From Pseudonocardia alni (GTDB taxonomy: Bacteria > Actinomycetota > Actinomycetes > Mycobacteriales > Pseudonocardiaceae), in the NCBI RefSeq assembly GCF_002813375.1, contig NZ_PHUJ01000003.1, forward strand, positions 3,844,001 through 3,908,000: a stretch of DNA of 64,000 bases, written 5' to 3'. Every line of letters begins with the position of its first letter. The stretch's first letter is position 1. A program made the position numbers and the translations under genes. Below are positions 47,071 through 58,592 of this stretch, piece after piece. The notes under the pieces are model-generated. The model was given only the letters and a program-made list of their open reading frames with translations, did no database searches and was not told where the DNA came from.

Positions 47071-48924
47071 TCAGCGCTGGCCGCGGACGCCGAGCAGGAC
47101 CTCGTCCCACGACGGCATGACCGGCTTGCCCTTCTTCGTCCGCCGCGATCCCGCGGTGGACGGGCGACGCGGCGCCGCGCTCTCGGTGTCCTGTGCCGGA
47201 GCGGGGTCCGTCTCCTGGTCCGAGCCGTCCGACGACGACGTGCCCGGTGCCCCGGTGGTGGCCGCGGCAGCCCCGGTGGGTGCGTCGGCCCCCTCGCCGG
47301 GGGCGTCGCCCGACGCGGTCGGGGAGGCCTCGCCGTGGTCGGCGGAGGTGCTCGTGGAGCCCGCGGTGGTGCCCGCGGACGCCGCGGTGGTCGGCGCCGG
47401 GGTGGTCGACGCGGCGGTCCCGCCGTCCTGCACCGGGGCCGCCGTGGTCGAGCCCGGGGTCGGGTTCGTGGTGGTCGGTGCGGCGGCGTCCGACGCGGAG
47501 GCGGCCGTGGCTGCGTCCGACGAGGTCGTCGCCGACGACGCGGCCGGGCTCGTCGCGTCGCCCGTGGACCCGGACCCGGAGTCGGTGGCGGACGTCTCCG
47601 CACCGGACGCGGTCGTGACGCCCGCGTCCGTGGCGCCCGGGGCCGGGACGGCCGAGGCCCCTGCGTCCGTGCCAGCCCCGTGGGGGGCGGTGGAGCCGGT
47701 GCCTGCCGGCGGCGGGGTGGCCGGGTCCGCCGCGGTGTCCGAGGCCGTCGACTCCCGGCCGGTCGGGCCCGCACCGACCGGTGCCGCGGCGGCCGGGGCC
47801 GAGCCCTTCGAGGAGACGCCGTTCGAGGAGGCACCGTTCGGCGGGGTACCGGTCGAGGCGGAGCCGCTCGGGGCTGCGCCGGTCGTACCCGTGCCGACCG
47901 CCGCGGCCGTGTCGGCGCCGGGAGCGTCCGCAGTGGCGGTCGAGGCAACCGTGCCGTCGGTGTCCGTGGATTCGGCCTGCGTGGAGTCGGCCTGCGTGGA
48001 GTCGGCCTGCGTGGAGTCGGCCTGCGTGGAGTCGGCCGCAGCGGAGGAGCCGGCGTCCTCGACCTGCTCGGCGCGCTGGGGGACCACGGGCGCCGCGGCG
48101 GCCGGGGCCCGGGTGTCGTCCGGGCGGGCGCCCACGGTGCGACCGGGCGTCTCGACGCGTGTCCGGGGCGGCGGGGGGCTCGCCCGACGCTGCTCGGGCG
48201 CGATCCCGCGCCCGGCCCAGGCCTCGGGCTGCTGCCCACCGGCGGCCGCGACGGCGCGCGCCGGAGCGGCGGGCGTCGGGGCCTGGGGGGTGTGGTCCTC
48301 GTCGCGGGCCATGTCGACCACCGCGCCGAGCGGACGCAGCGGGCGTGCGGGCAGACCCTCGACGAGGTCGGAGGCGTGCTCGTCCAGCGCGACGACGGTG
48401 CCGCCGTGCGCGCCGGGCTGGAACGCCCAGTGCGCGGCGTTGTCCGAGCGGCCGGTCTGCCACGTCAGGACGACGACCCACTTGCCGTCCTCGCCCTTCC
48501 AGGAGTCCCAGCCGGCTCCGCCGTAGTCCTGTCCGCGCAGGCCGAAGGTGTGCGCGACGGTCTCACCGAGCGTGCGCGAGTCGGGTCCGTCGGTGCGCTG
48601 CGGGTGGGCACCCTGGGCCAGCTCGGCGGTCCGCGACCGTTCGAGCAGGACGGGATAGGCGAAGCGTTCGATCTTCTGGGTCGGGACGCCGGCCGCGGCT
48701 GCGACCTCGTCGACCGACGCGCCACCCCGGATTCGGGCCTGGATCTCCCGTGGGCGCAACTGGCTCTCCAACTCGATCGCGATCTGGCCGAGCCGGGTCA
48801 CGTCACCCCGTGCCGCGGCCCGCAGCTGCTCGTCGGCCGGCACCGTGTAGCGCTCGCGACGCCCCGGGTCCTCGAGGACGACCGAGCCGTCCCCGGTCAC
48901 CCCCACGACCCGCAACGCGCGCAT
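47071..48924 (-). CDS. sepH: Septation protein SepH (DUF3071)
   Basis: 617 residues, longer than usual. The N-terminal DUF3071 domain (about 1-170) starts MRALRVVGVTGDGSVVLED and contains the helix-turn-helix RGGASVDEVAAAAGVPTQKI and WDSWKGEDGKWVVVLTWQTG. Some 370 residues of Ala/Thr/Ser/Gly-rich linker follow, including QADST tandem repeats. The conserved tail is GKPVMPSWDEVLLGVRGQR. SepH binds FtsZ and promotes its assembly at division septa in Streptomyces and mycobacteria. ATG with GGAGG upstream. The serC neighbourhood is conserved. Confidence 0.93.
   Translation of the reverse strand: MRALRVVGVTGDGSVVLEDPGRRERYTVPADEQLRAAARGDVTRLGQIAIELESQLRPREIQARIRGGASVDEVAAAAGVPTQKIERFAYPVLLERSRTAELAQGAHPQRTDGPDSRTLGETVAHTFGLRGQDYGGAGWDSWKGEDGKWVVVLTWQTGRSDNAAHWAFQPGAHGGTVVALDEHASDLVEGLPARPLRPLGAVVDMARDEDHTPQAPTPAAPARAVAAAGGQQPEAWAGRGIAPEQRRASPPPPRTRVETPGRTVGARPDDTRAPAAAAPVVPQRAEQVEDAGSSAAADSTQADSTQADSTQADSTQAESTDTDGTVASTATADAPGADTAAAVGTGTTGAAPSGSASTGTPPNGASSNGVSSKGSAPAAAAPVGAGPTGRESTASDTAADPATPPPAGTGSTAPHGAGTDAGASAVPAPGATDAGVTTASGAETSATDSGSGSTGDATSPAASSATTSSDAATAASASDAAAPTTTNPTPGSTTAAPVQDGGTAASTTPAPTTAASAGTTAGSTSTSADHGEASPTASGDAPGEGADAPTGAAAATTGAPGTSSSDGSDQETDPAPAQDTESAAPRRPSTAGSRRTKKGKPVMPSWDEVLLGVRGQR
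47966..48040 (-). repeat. 15-bp tandem repeat inside sepH
   Basis: Five units of GTGGAGTCGGCCTGC (plus strand; first with one change, last diverging in its final bases) encode STQAD-type repeats in the SepH linker. Copy number is likely to vary between strains. Confidence 0.9.
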
Positions 48925-49419
48925 CGACCTGACCTCCTGCTGTCGTCCCCGTCCGGGTGACGGTAGAGGGCGAGGGGTCCGTGCCGGGTGAGGCGCGCCG
49001 GGCGAGTTCTGCCTGGTCGACAACACCTACTCGCCCGGGGGACCGCCGAGCCGTTCTCACTCACCGTGCGCAGCGTCGCACAGGTCGTGACTCACGAGGT
49101 AATTGGGGCGATTGATACGCGTGTGACTACAACGAGTTGCTATCGATCACGCAACGACGCCGCGCCGCGACGCAACCCGGCGTGCGCGGTGCCGTGGCCA
49201 CCCCCGATGCGGAACAGGACGGCCGGGACGTATCTCCCCCGGCGCGGTGTCAGGACGGGGAACGGCGCCGGGGCCGTCGTGGAGGGTGGACGCGAGGTAC
49301 CTGCGGGCGCGCTCCCGTCGCGGTGACCGCCCGCCCGGTCATCCGCAGTCCGCGCGGTGATCCGCGGCCCGCGCGCGTCCGGACGCGCGCGAACGACGGA
49401 ACTGCGCGCGCCATGTGGA
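48925..49419. other. 495-bp intergenic region upstream of sepH
   Basis: No gene supported. The part 49090-49145 is clearly AT-richer than the rest (GAGGTAATTGGGGCGATTGA, then CGAGTTGCTATCGATCACGC) and may hold the promoter of sepH or a regulatory site. GGAGG before 48924 serves sepH. Short open frames here lack start sites and coding bias. Confidence 0.4.
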
Positions 49420-49922
49420 TCACCGACCGATGCGCACATCGGCGCCCGCTGCCCGCCGCCCGTAGCCCCTGCCGGCGCGGACATTCGCCACCGGCGCGGG
49501 TGGTCCCCCGCCCGCTCGGACCGTGGTCGGCTCGGACAACGGCTCGACGGCGGCGCTGGGCCGGACCATCCGGGTGGCGAGGGTGGCCGGTCCGACCGCG
49601 GACGTCAGGAGCACGAGTACGTGGAGAAGACCCTCGGCCGCCACGAACGACGCGGCGGCCCGAACCGAGCAGGCGAGAGCGATGCCGCGGACCATGGCGA
49701 AGAGCACGGTGATCCGCTCGAGGCCGGATTCGCGTCACCGGGCGCGACGGCGAGGAGCGGGAGAGCGGCCGCGGGCGGCCGGGGCGTGTCCGGGAGCAGC
49801 ACCCTGGTGACGGCGGTCAGGACGGTCGGGGTGCCGACGAACACGACCGCCACGGCGAGGACCACCGCCGGGTGGGCCGACCGCAGCCGGTCGACCCACC
49901 TCGGTGGACGGTCCTCGTTCAC
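49420..49922 (-). pseudogene. Frameshifted small membrane protein gene
   Basis: From GTG 49922 the first frame encodes VNEDRPPRWVDRLRSAHP and a transmembrane helix (AVVLAVAVVFVGTPTVLTAV), then loses coding character after LLAVAPGD (about 49735). A second frame, offset by one base, then carries ERITVLFAMVRGIALACSVR, a second helix (LLHVLVLLTSAVGPATLATR) and ends at 49420. Both parts have high GC3 only in their own segment, so a one-base frameshift in a roughly 165-residue protein is likely. Position between sepH and serC matches a small membrane protein in mycobacteria (Rv0882). A sequencing error is the alternative. Confidence 0.45.
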
Positions 49923-49945
49923 CCGGGAGGGGATGCCCTCCCGGG
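49922..49945 (-). terminator. Terminator of serC
   Basis: Perfect 10-bp arms CCCGGGAGGG / CCCTCCCGGG with a GATG loop, directly after the serC stop. Confidence 0.85.
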
Positions 49946-49951
49946 ACATGG

Positions 49952-51148
<1,197 letters not shown>

Positions 51149-52108
51149 TCATCGGGTGACGGCGGGGGCGCGGTGCGAGCGCCGGTAGGCGAGCGGGGCC
51201 ATCCCGATGTCGGCGTGCAGCCGCTGACGCAGCGCGGCGGTGGTGCCGAAGCCGGAGCGGGCCGCGACCTGCTCGACGGGGAGGTCGGTGGTCTCCAGCA
51301 GGCGTCGCACGAGGTCGAGGCGACGCGCGGACAGCCAGCGCCCCGGGCTGGTGCCGGTCTCGGCGCGGAAGCGGCGGGTGAAGGTCCGCGCGCTCATGGA
51401 CGCCCGTTCCGCCAGCTCCTCGACCGCGAGCGGCCGGTCGAGGTGCTGCAACGCCCACTCGCGCACGGCGCGGGTGTCGGGGCCGCCGCCGGGGTCGGGG
51501 ACGTGGGACTCCACGAACTGCGCCTGCCCGCCCTCCCGCCACGGCGCGACGACGTTGCGCCGGGCCGTCGCCGCGGCGGTCCCGGCACCGTGGTCGCGGC
51601 GCACCAGGTGCAGGCAGAGGTCGATGCCCGCGGCGACGCCCGCCGAGGTGAGGATGTCGCCGTCGTCGACGAACAGCACGTCCGGATCCACCTCGACCTG
51701 CGGGAACATCCGTCGCATGCGCCCGGCGTGGGCCCAGTGTGTGGTGGCGCGACGGCCGTCGAGCACCCCGGCGGCGGCGAGGGTGAAGGCGCCGGTGCAG
51801 ATCCCGACGACGCGCGCCCCGCGCGCCACGGCCCGGCGCACCACCGCGAGCGTCGCCTCGTCGCCGACGCCGGAGCCCCGGATCGCCGGGACGACCAGCG
51901 TCCCGGCGCGCTCCAGGGCGTCGAGCCCGTGCTCGGGCAGCACCCGGTAGCCGGCGCTCGTGCGGACCGGGCCGCCGTCGACCGAGGCGACGCGCACGTC
52001 GTAGAGGGGGGTGCCGTCGGGGGTGGTCGTGGTGCCCAGGATCCGCTCGGGGATCGCCAGCTCGAACGCGATCACCCCGTCGACGGTGAGGACCCCCACC
52101 CGGTGCAT
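51149..52108 (-). CDS. GlxA family AraC-type transcriptional regulator
   Basis: 319 residues. An N-terminal DJ-1/PfpI-like domain (VGVLTVDGVIAFELAIPERIL) carries the nucleophile-elbow motif GICTGAFTLAAAGVLDGR and TTHWAH. A C-terminal AraC double helix-turn-helix follows (PLAVEELAERASMSARTFTR, then LDLVRRLLETTDLPVEQVA). Such proteins sense small metabolites and activate or repress adjacent genes. Divergent from the MFS gene with 70 bp between starts, so that carrier is the probable target. Confidence 0.9.
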   Translation of the reverse strand: MHRVGVLTVDGVIAFELAIPERILGTTTTPDGTPLYDVRVASVDGGPVRTSAGYRVLPEHGLDALERAGTLVVPAIRGSGVGDEATLAVVRRAVARGARVVGICTGAFTLAAAGVLDGRRATTHWAHAGRMRRMFPQVEVDPDVLFVDDGDILTSAGVAAGIDLCLHLVRRDHGAGTAAATARRNVVAPWREGGQAQFVESHVPDPGGGPDTRAVREWALQHLDRPLAVEELAERASMSARTFTRRFRAETGTSPGRWLSARRLDLVRRLLETTDLPVEQVAARSGFGTTAALRQRLHADIGMAPLAYRRSHRAPAVTR

Positions 52109-52178
52109 GGCCGAATTCTTGCACACATCGTCTCGACGGCCACTGTTGCGCGACGCAGGGACCCCGCACCATGAGCCC

Positions 52179-53486
52179 ATGACGACGGCGCCGACGACAT
52201 CGGCCACGCAACGACGCCGGGTGCACCCGGCCTGGTGGGCCGCGGCCGCGACGTTCCTCGCGCTGCTCGGTGCGGCCGGTTTCCGGTCCACACCCGGGGT
52301 GCTGGTCGAGCCCCTGCACGCCGAGTTCGGCTGGGGCATCGGGTCCATCTCCTTCGCGCTCGCGGTGAACCTCGCCCTGTTCGGGGTGACCGCGCCGTTC
52401 GCGGCGGCGCTGATGGAGCGCTTCGGCGTGCGCCGCGTGGTCGCGACCGCGCTGGTCATGGTGGCGGTCGGCGCGGGCACGACCGTGTTCATGACGGCGG
52501 TCTGGCAGCTGGTGCTGCTGTGGGGCGTCGTCGTCGGGCTGGGTACCGGGTCGATGGCGATGGCGCTGGTCGCGACCGTCGTGAACCGCTGGTTCGTCGC
52601 CCGTCGCGGCCTCGTCTCCGGCGTTCTCACCGCCGCCACCGCCACCGGGCAGCTGGTGTTCCTGCCGCTCGTCGCGGCCGTCGTCGAGTCGGGCGGGTGG
52701 CGGCCCGCGGCGCTGATCACCGCGGGCGCGGCCCTGGCCGTGGTGCCGGTCGTGCTGCTGTTCCTGAAGGACCGCCCCGCCGACGCCGGGGTCCTGCCCT
52801 ACGGCGGCACCGAGGCCGACGTCGTCCCGCCGCAGCGCACGGGTGCCGCGCGGCTGGCGCTGCGGGCCCTGGCCGACGCCTCGCGCACCGGTACGTTCTG
52901 GCTGCTCGTCGGCGGGTTCTTCATCTGCGGCGCGACGACGGCCGGGCTGGTCCAGTCCCACTTCGTCCCGGCCGCGCACGACCACGGCATGCCCGCGACG
53001 ACGGCTGCCTCCCTGCTCGCGCTGGTCGGCATCTTCGACCTGCTCGGGACGATCCTCTCCGGCTGGCTGACCGACCGGGTCGACCCGCGGCTCCTGCTGG
53101 GCGCCTACTACGCGCTGCGTGGGCTGTCGCTGTTCCTGCTCCCGCCGCTGTTCGGGACCGACCTGAACGCGAGCATGCTCGCGTTCGTCGTGTTCTACGG
53201 CCTGGACTGGGTCGCGACCGTCCCACCGACGATGGCGCTGGCCCGCGAGGCGTTCGGCGCCCGCTCGGCGGTGGTGTTCGGCTGGATCTTCGCCTCGCAC
53301 CAGATCGGGGCGGCGTTCGCCGCCCTCGTCGCGGGGCTGGTCCGGGACGCGCTGGGCAGCTACGACGCGGCCTGGTACGGCGGCGCCGTCCTCTGTGTCG
53401 TCGCGGCCGGGCTGTCGCTGGCGATCCGGCGCCGGCGGGTCCCCGCGCCGCTGCCCGTCGGGCCGCTCCCAGGGGAACCCTCGTAG
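52179..53486 (+). CDS. MFS transporter (oxalate/monocarboxylate-like)
   Basis: 435 residues, 12 predicted helices. FRSTPGVLVEPLHAEFGWGI, MERFGVRRVVATAL and FIFASHQIGAAFAALVAG-like segments (GWIFASHQIGAAFAALVAGL) fit the OxlT/monocarboxylate MFS group. ATG 52179 chosen; ATG 52171 is in another frame. Divergent from the GlxA regulator, which probably controls it. The last five codons and the stop are formed by a palindromic repeat (53468-53514). Confidence 0.87.
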   Translation: MTTAPTTSATQRRRVHPAWWAAAATFLALLGAAGFRSTPGVLVEPLHAEFGWGIGSISFALAVNLALFGVTAPFAAALMERFGVRRVVATALVMVAVGAGTTVFMTAVWQLVLLWGVVVGLGTGSMAMALVATVVNRWFVARRGLVSGVLTAATATGQLVFLPLVAAVVESGGWRPAALITAGAALAVVPVVLLFLKDRPADAGVLPYGGTEADVVPPQRTGAARLALRALADASRTGTFWLLVGGFFICGATTAGLVQSHFVPAAHDHGMPATTAASLLALVGIFDLLGTILSGWLTDRVDPRLLLGAYYALRGLSLFLLPPLFGTDLNASMLAFVVFYGLDWVATVPPTMALAREAFGARSAVVFGWIFASHQIGAAFAALVAGLVRDALGSYDAAWYGGAVLCVVAAGLSLAIRRRRVPAPLPVGPLPGEPS

Positions 53487-53514
53487 CGCTCTACGCCACG
53501 AGAGTTCCCCTGGG
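53468..53514. repeat. Palindromic repeat, family B, copy 1
   Basis: Arms CCCAGGGGAACCCTCGT (53468-53484) and ACGAGAGTTCCCCTGGG (53498-53514), one mismatch, around a 13-nt spacer starting AGCGCT. It overlaps the MFS stop codon and lies between convergent genes, so it can serve as terminator. Confidence 0.9.
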
Positions 53515-53532
53515 GGCACACCGAGGGCGCGG

Positions 53533-54672
53533 TCAGCGGGCGGAGACCGAGTCCCAGCCCTCGACCTCCTGCGGACGGCGCGGGCCCGGGCCGATGTACT
53601 GCGCGCTCGGACGCACGAGCTTGCCCTCGCGCTTCTGCTCCATCACGTGCGCCGACCAGCCCGCGGTCCGGGCCGAGGTGAACATCGCGGGCATCATGTG
53701 CGGCGGGACCTCGGCGAAGTCGAGGATCACCGCCGCCCAGAACTCGACGTTCGTCTCGATCGGACGGTCCGGGCGCCGCTCGCGCAGGATCGCCAGCGCC
53801 GTGCGCTCCAGCTCGGCGGCCACCTCGTAGCGCGGGGCGTTCAGCTCCTGGCAGGTGCGGCGCAGCACGCGGGCCCGCGGGTCCTCGGCCCGGTAGACCC
53901 GGTGCCCGAAGCCCATGAGCTTCTCCTTGCGGTCCAGCAGGCCCTTCACCAGCGCCTCGGCGTCGCCCGTGCGCTCCACCTCGTCGATCATCGGGAGCAC
54001 CCGGGCCGGGGCGCCGCCGTGCAGCGGGCCGGACATGGCGCCGATCGCGCCGGACAGCGACGCGGCGGCGTCGGCTCCGGTGGAGGCGATCACCCGGGCG
54101 GTGAAGGTCGAGGCGTTCATGCCGTGCTCGGCGGCGGACACCCAGTAGGCGTCGACGGCGGCGACGTGGCGCGGGTCGGGCTCGCCGCGCCAGCGGGTCA
54201 TGAAGCGCTCGGTGATGGTGGAGCACTCGTCGATGCGCGACTGCGGCACCGCGGGCACACCGATGCCGCGGGCGGACTGGGCGACGTAGGACAGCGCCAT
54301 CACCGAGGCGCGGGCCAGGTTGTCGCGGGCCTCCGTGTCGTCGATGTCGAGCAGCGGGCGGTAGCCCCAGTACGGGGCGAGCATGGCCAGCGCCGCCTGC
54401 ACGTCGACCCGGACGTCCCCGGTGTGCACCGGGATCGGGAACGGCTCGGCGGGCGGCAGGCTCTGGCCGAACCGGCCGTCGACCAGCAGGGCCCAGACGT
54501 CGCCGAAGGTCACGGTGCCGGCGAGGTCCTCGAGGTCGACGCCGCGGTAGCGCAGCGAGCCGCCGTCCTTGTCGGGTTCGGCGATCTCGGTGCGGAACGC
54601 GACGTGGCCCTCCAGCCCGGACGTGAAGCCGGGCGGTGGCGGGGGCACCTCGTGCGCGGTCGTCTCGGTCAC
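53533..54672 (-). CDS. citA: Citrate synthase 2 (CitA-type)
   Basis: 379 residues, close to mycobacterial CitA in size. Catalytic segments: SAAEHGMNASTFTARVIAST (His), GPLHGGAPARVLPM and MGFGHRVYRAEDPRA. The usual catalytic Asp motif NVDFY reads NVEFWAAVILDFA, i.e. Glu for Asp, which I believe recurs in this subfamily. It condenses oxaloacetate and acetyl-CoA, or a related acyl-CoA. GTG 54672 with AAGGAGA upstream is preferred to the longer 54705 start. A second, canonical citrate synthase lies at 57061. Confidence 0.9.
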   Translation of the reverse strand: MTETTAHEVPPPPPGFTSGLEGHVAFRTEIAEPDKDGGSLRYRGVDLEDLAGTVTFGDVWALLVDGRFGQSLPPAEPFPIPVHTGDVRVDVQAALAMLAPYWGYRPLLDIDDTEARDNLARASVMALSYVAQSARGIGVPAVPQSRIDECSTITERFMTRWRGEPDPRHVAAVDAYWVSAAEHGMNASTFTARVIASTGADAAASLSGAIGAMSGPLHGGAPARVLPMIDEVERTGDAEALVKGLLDRKEKLMGFGHRVYRAEDPRARVLRRTCQELNAPRYEVAAELERTALAILRERRPDRPIETNVEFWAAVILDFAEVPPHMMPAMFTSARTAGWSAHVMEQKREGKLVRPSAQYIGPGPRRPQEVEGWDSVSAR

Positions 54673-54872
54673 CGGGTCTCCTTCGGCTCGGATCGTCGCC
54701 GTCACCCTGCTCCGAACGGGTCAGCAGGGCAACGCGACCGACCGGTGGCGTCGATCACGAACCGGGCTCCCGTCCGTGAACACCGGTCGCGACCACTCCG
54801 ATCGGCGGGTGCACACGCGGCTCCGGCGCGCTTACCGTGCGAGACGCACGCACCTGGCCGGAAGGGGAACCG

Positions 54873-55526
54873 ATGACCGACGCGCCCGCGCTCGAGAGGA
54901 TGCGGACGGACTACTCGAGCCGCCCGCTCGACGTCGACGACCTGGCCCCGACCTGGCACGAACAGCTCACCGCGTGGCTGGAGCAGGCCCGTGAAGCCGG
55001 ACTGACCGAGCCGAACGCGATGGTGCTGGCGACCTCGGACCCGGACGGGCTGCCGTCGTCGCGCACGGTCCTGTGCAAGGGCCTCGACGCCGGCGGGATT
55101 GTCTTCTACACGAACTACACCTCGGCCAAGAGCCACGACCTGAACCGCACGCGCGTCGCCTCGGTGACCTTCCCCTGGTACGACCTGGCGCGGCAGGTGC
55201 AGCTCTCCGGCCGGGTGGAGCGCTGCTCGGACGCCCAGTCCGACGCCTACTGGGCGCTGCGCCCGCGCGGGTCGCAGCTGGGGGCGTGGGCGTCGGCGCA
55301 GTCGACGATCGTCGCCGGGCGGACCGTCCTCGACCAGGCGCTCGCCGGGGTCACCCGCCGCTTCGACGGCGTCGAGGAGATCCCGCGGCCCCCGCACTGG
55401 GGCGGCTGGCGGATCGTGCCGTGGCAGGTCGAGTTCTGGCAGGGCCGCGCCGACCGGATGCACGACCGGCTGCGTTTCGAGGCCGGCCGCGACGACGCCT
55501 GGTCGGTCCGCAGGCTCGCCCCCTAG
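54873..55526 (+). CDS. pdxH: Pyridoxamine 5'-phosphate oxidase
   Basis: 217 residues. The FMN/PLP-binding segments are clear: SRTVLCKGLDAGGIVFYTNY, TSAKSHDLNRTRVASVTFPW, RQVQLSGRVERCSDAQSDAY, SQLGAWASAQSTI and the terminal DRLRFEAGRDDAWSVRRLAP. It oxidises pyridoxine or pyridoxamine phosphate to PLP with oxygen, cofactor FMN. ATG with GGAAGGGG upstream. Divergent from the citA-like gene. Confidence 0.96.
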   Translation: MTDAPALERMRTDYSSRPLDVDDLAPTWHEQLTAWLEQAREAGLTEPNAMVLATSDPDGLPSSRTVLCKGLDAGGIVFYTNYTSAKSHDLNRTRVASVTFPWYDLARQVQLSGRVERCSDAQSDAYWALRPRGSQLGAWASAQSTIVAGRTVLDQALAGVTRRFDGVEEIPRPPHWGGWRIVPWQVEFWQGRADRMHDRLRFEAGRDDAWSVRRLAP

Positions 55527-55576
55527 GAGGGAACCCGGAGGCGCACCGTCGGGGGGCCCGTGTACACCTTGACGTC

Positions 55577-56971
55577 GTGAGCAGTCGCAACGATCCGGGG
55601 GACGGGCCGACCGAGCCCGTGCCCGGCGCGGAACGGGACTCCCCGACCCGGCCGGTCCCGTCCGCAACGGGCGACGGCCCGACCACCCGGACCCGCGCCG
55701 GTCGGGTCACCGGCCTGCTGCGGTCGACCTTCGCCGACACCACCCCGCTGCGCACGCCCGCGTACCGGCGGCTGTGGACCGCCGGGATCGTCACGGTGAT
55801 CGGCGCCCAGCTGTCGGTCGTCGCCGTGCCGATCCAGGTCTTCCAGCTGACCGGGTCGTCGGCCTACGTGGGCCTGACCGGCCTGTTCGGGCTGGTCCCG
55901 CTCGTGGTGTTCGGGCTCTGGGGCGGCGCGATCGCCGACGCCGTCGACCGCCGGGTCATGCTGCTGTTCACGGGCTCCGGCATCGCGCTGAGCTCGCTGG
56001 CGCTGTGGGTGGTCTCGGCCAGCGGCGCCGGGAACGTGTGGGTCGTGCTGGTGCTGTTCGCGTTCCAGTCGGCGATGCTCGCGATGAACCAGCCCACCCG
56101 CAGCGCGGTCATCCCGCGGCTGCTGCCCGCCGAGCAGCTGCCCGCGGCGAACGCGCTGAACATGACCGTCGTGCAGGTCGGCGCGGTGCTCGGGCCGCTG
56201 CTGGCCGGGGTGCTGATCCCGTTCATCGGGTTGTCGACGCTCTACCTGATCGATGCGATCTTCCTGCTGGCGACGCTGTGGGCGACCTGGCGGCTGCCCG
56301 CGCTGCCCAGCTCTGCGCAACGGCTCGACGGCGCCCGCCCGAAGGTGGGGCTGCGCTCGGTCGTCGACGGCTTCCGCTACGTCGGGACGCAGCGCATCCT
56401 GCTCGTCTCGTTCCTGGTCGACGTGATCGCGATGGGTCTGGGCATGCCCCGGGTGCTGTTCCCGCAGATGGCGGTGGACACCTTCGGCGGGTCGGCCGAC
56501 GGCGGCATCCAGCAGGGCCTGCTGTACGCCGCGATCCCGATCGGGATGGTCGCCGGCGGCGTGCTCTCGGGCTGGCTGCAGAAGGTGCAGCGCCAGGGCG
56601 TCGCGGTCGTCGTCGCGGTGTGCGTCTGGGGCGGCGGCGTGCTCGTGTTCGGGCTCACCGGCTCGCTGTTCCTCGCGGTGCTCGCGCTCGCCGTCGCCGG
56701 TGCCGGGGACCTGGTCAGCTCGGTCTACCGGTCGTCGATGCTGCAGACCGTCGCCACCGACGAGATGCGCGGCCGGATGCAGGGCGTGTTCATCGTCGTC
56801 GTCGCGGGCGGGCCCCGGCTCGCCGACATGTGGCACGGGTCGGTGGCCTCGCTCGTCGGGCCCGGCCCCACCGCGACGCTCGGCGGCCTCGCCGTGATCG
56901 TGGGCGTGCTGCTGTGCGTGTGGCGCTTCCCGGAGTTCCTCCGATATCGGGCACCCCGCGACGGAGGGTGA
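55577..56971 (+). CDS. MFS transporter (enterobactin exporter EntS-like)
   Basis: 464 residues, 12 helices after a 65-residue disordered start. LRTPAYRRLWTAGIVTVIGAQ, AVPIQVFQLTGSSAYVGLTG, AMNQPTRSAVIPRLLPAEQL and NALNMTVVQVGAVLGPLLAG are typical of the EntS/MFS_3 group of exporters. The substrate cannot be fixed; siderophore export is only one possibility and no siderophore genes adjoin. GTG with CACCTT 6 nt upstream (leaderless). 50 bp after pdxH. Confidence 0.87.
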   Translation: MSSRNDPGDGPTEPVPGAERDSPTRPVPSATGDGPTTRTRAGRVTGLLRSTFADTTPLRTPAYRRLWTAGIVTVIGAQLSVVAVPIQVFQLTGSSAYVGLTGLFGLVPLVVFGLWGGAIADAVDRRVMLLFTGSGIALSSLALWVVSASGAGNVWVVLVLFAFQSAMLAMNQPTRSAVIPRLLPAEQLPAANALNMTVVQVGAVLGPLLAGVLIPFIGLSTLYLIDAIFLLATLWATWRLPALPSSAQRLDGARPKVGLRSVVDGFRYVGTQRILLVSFLVDVIAMGLGMPRVLFPQMAVDTFGGSADGGIQQGLLYAAIPIGMVAGGVLSGWLQKVQRQGVAVVVAVCVWGGGVLVFGLTGSLFLAVLALAVAGAGDLVSSVYRSSMLQTVATDEMRGRMQGVFIVVVAGGPRLADMWHGSVASLVGPGPTATLGGLAVIVGVLLCVWRFPEFLRYRAPRDGG

Positions 56972-57060
56972 GAATCGTCGCCGCGTTCTGCGTAATCGCC
57001 CCGGCGGGCTAGCGTGTGCCCGAGACCCGATTGATCCCCGCTGTGAGAGGGAACCTCCAC

Positions 57061-58371
<1,311 letters not shown>

Positions 58372-58398
58372 CCGCGTAGCCCCACCGCCTCACCTCCC

Positions 58399-58428
58399 GA
58401 GCGGGCCGGTCCCACGACCGGCCCGCTC
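58399..58428 (+). terminator. Terminator of gltA
   Basis: Perfect 13-bp arms GAGCGGGCCGGTC / GACCGGCCCGCTC with a CCAC loop, 27 bp after the stop. Confidence 0.88.
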
Positions 58429-58477
58429 GCTCGTTCCGGGGAGCCGCCGCCCCGCCTCGCGTACTGCCGCCCCGGCG

Positions 58478-58528
58478 CCCCCAGGGGAACCCTCGTAGCG
58501 CTCTAAGCCACGAGAGTTCCCCTGGGGG
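58478..58528. repeat. Palindromic repeat, family B, copy 2
   Basis: Same arms and 13-nt spacer as copy 1 at 53468 (one base differs in the spacer: AGCGCTCTAAGCC against AGCGCTCTACGCC), same orientation, 5.0 kb away. It sits between the gltA terminator and the photolyase start. Confidence 0.9.
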
Positions 58529-58592
58529 CATACCGGAGGAACGCGGCGGCTCGGCGGGCGGGCCGGCGGCGGCGCCGCTAGCGTCGACCGGC

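Noticed and set aside
47966..48040. Short regular repeats as a CRISPR array
   Set aside because: The 15-bp units are contiguous with no spacers and lie in frame within sepH; no cas genes are present.
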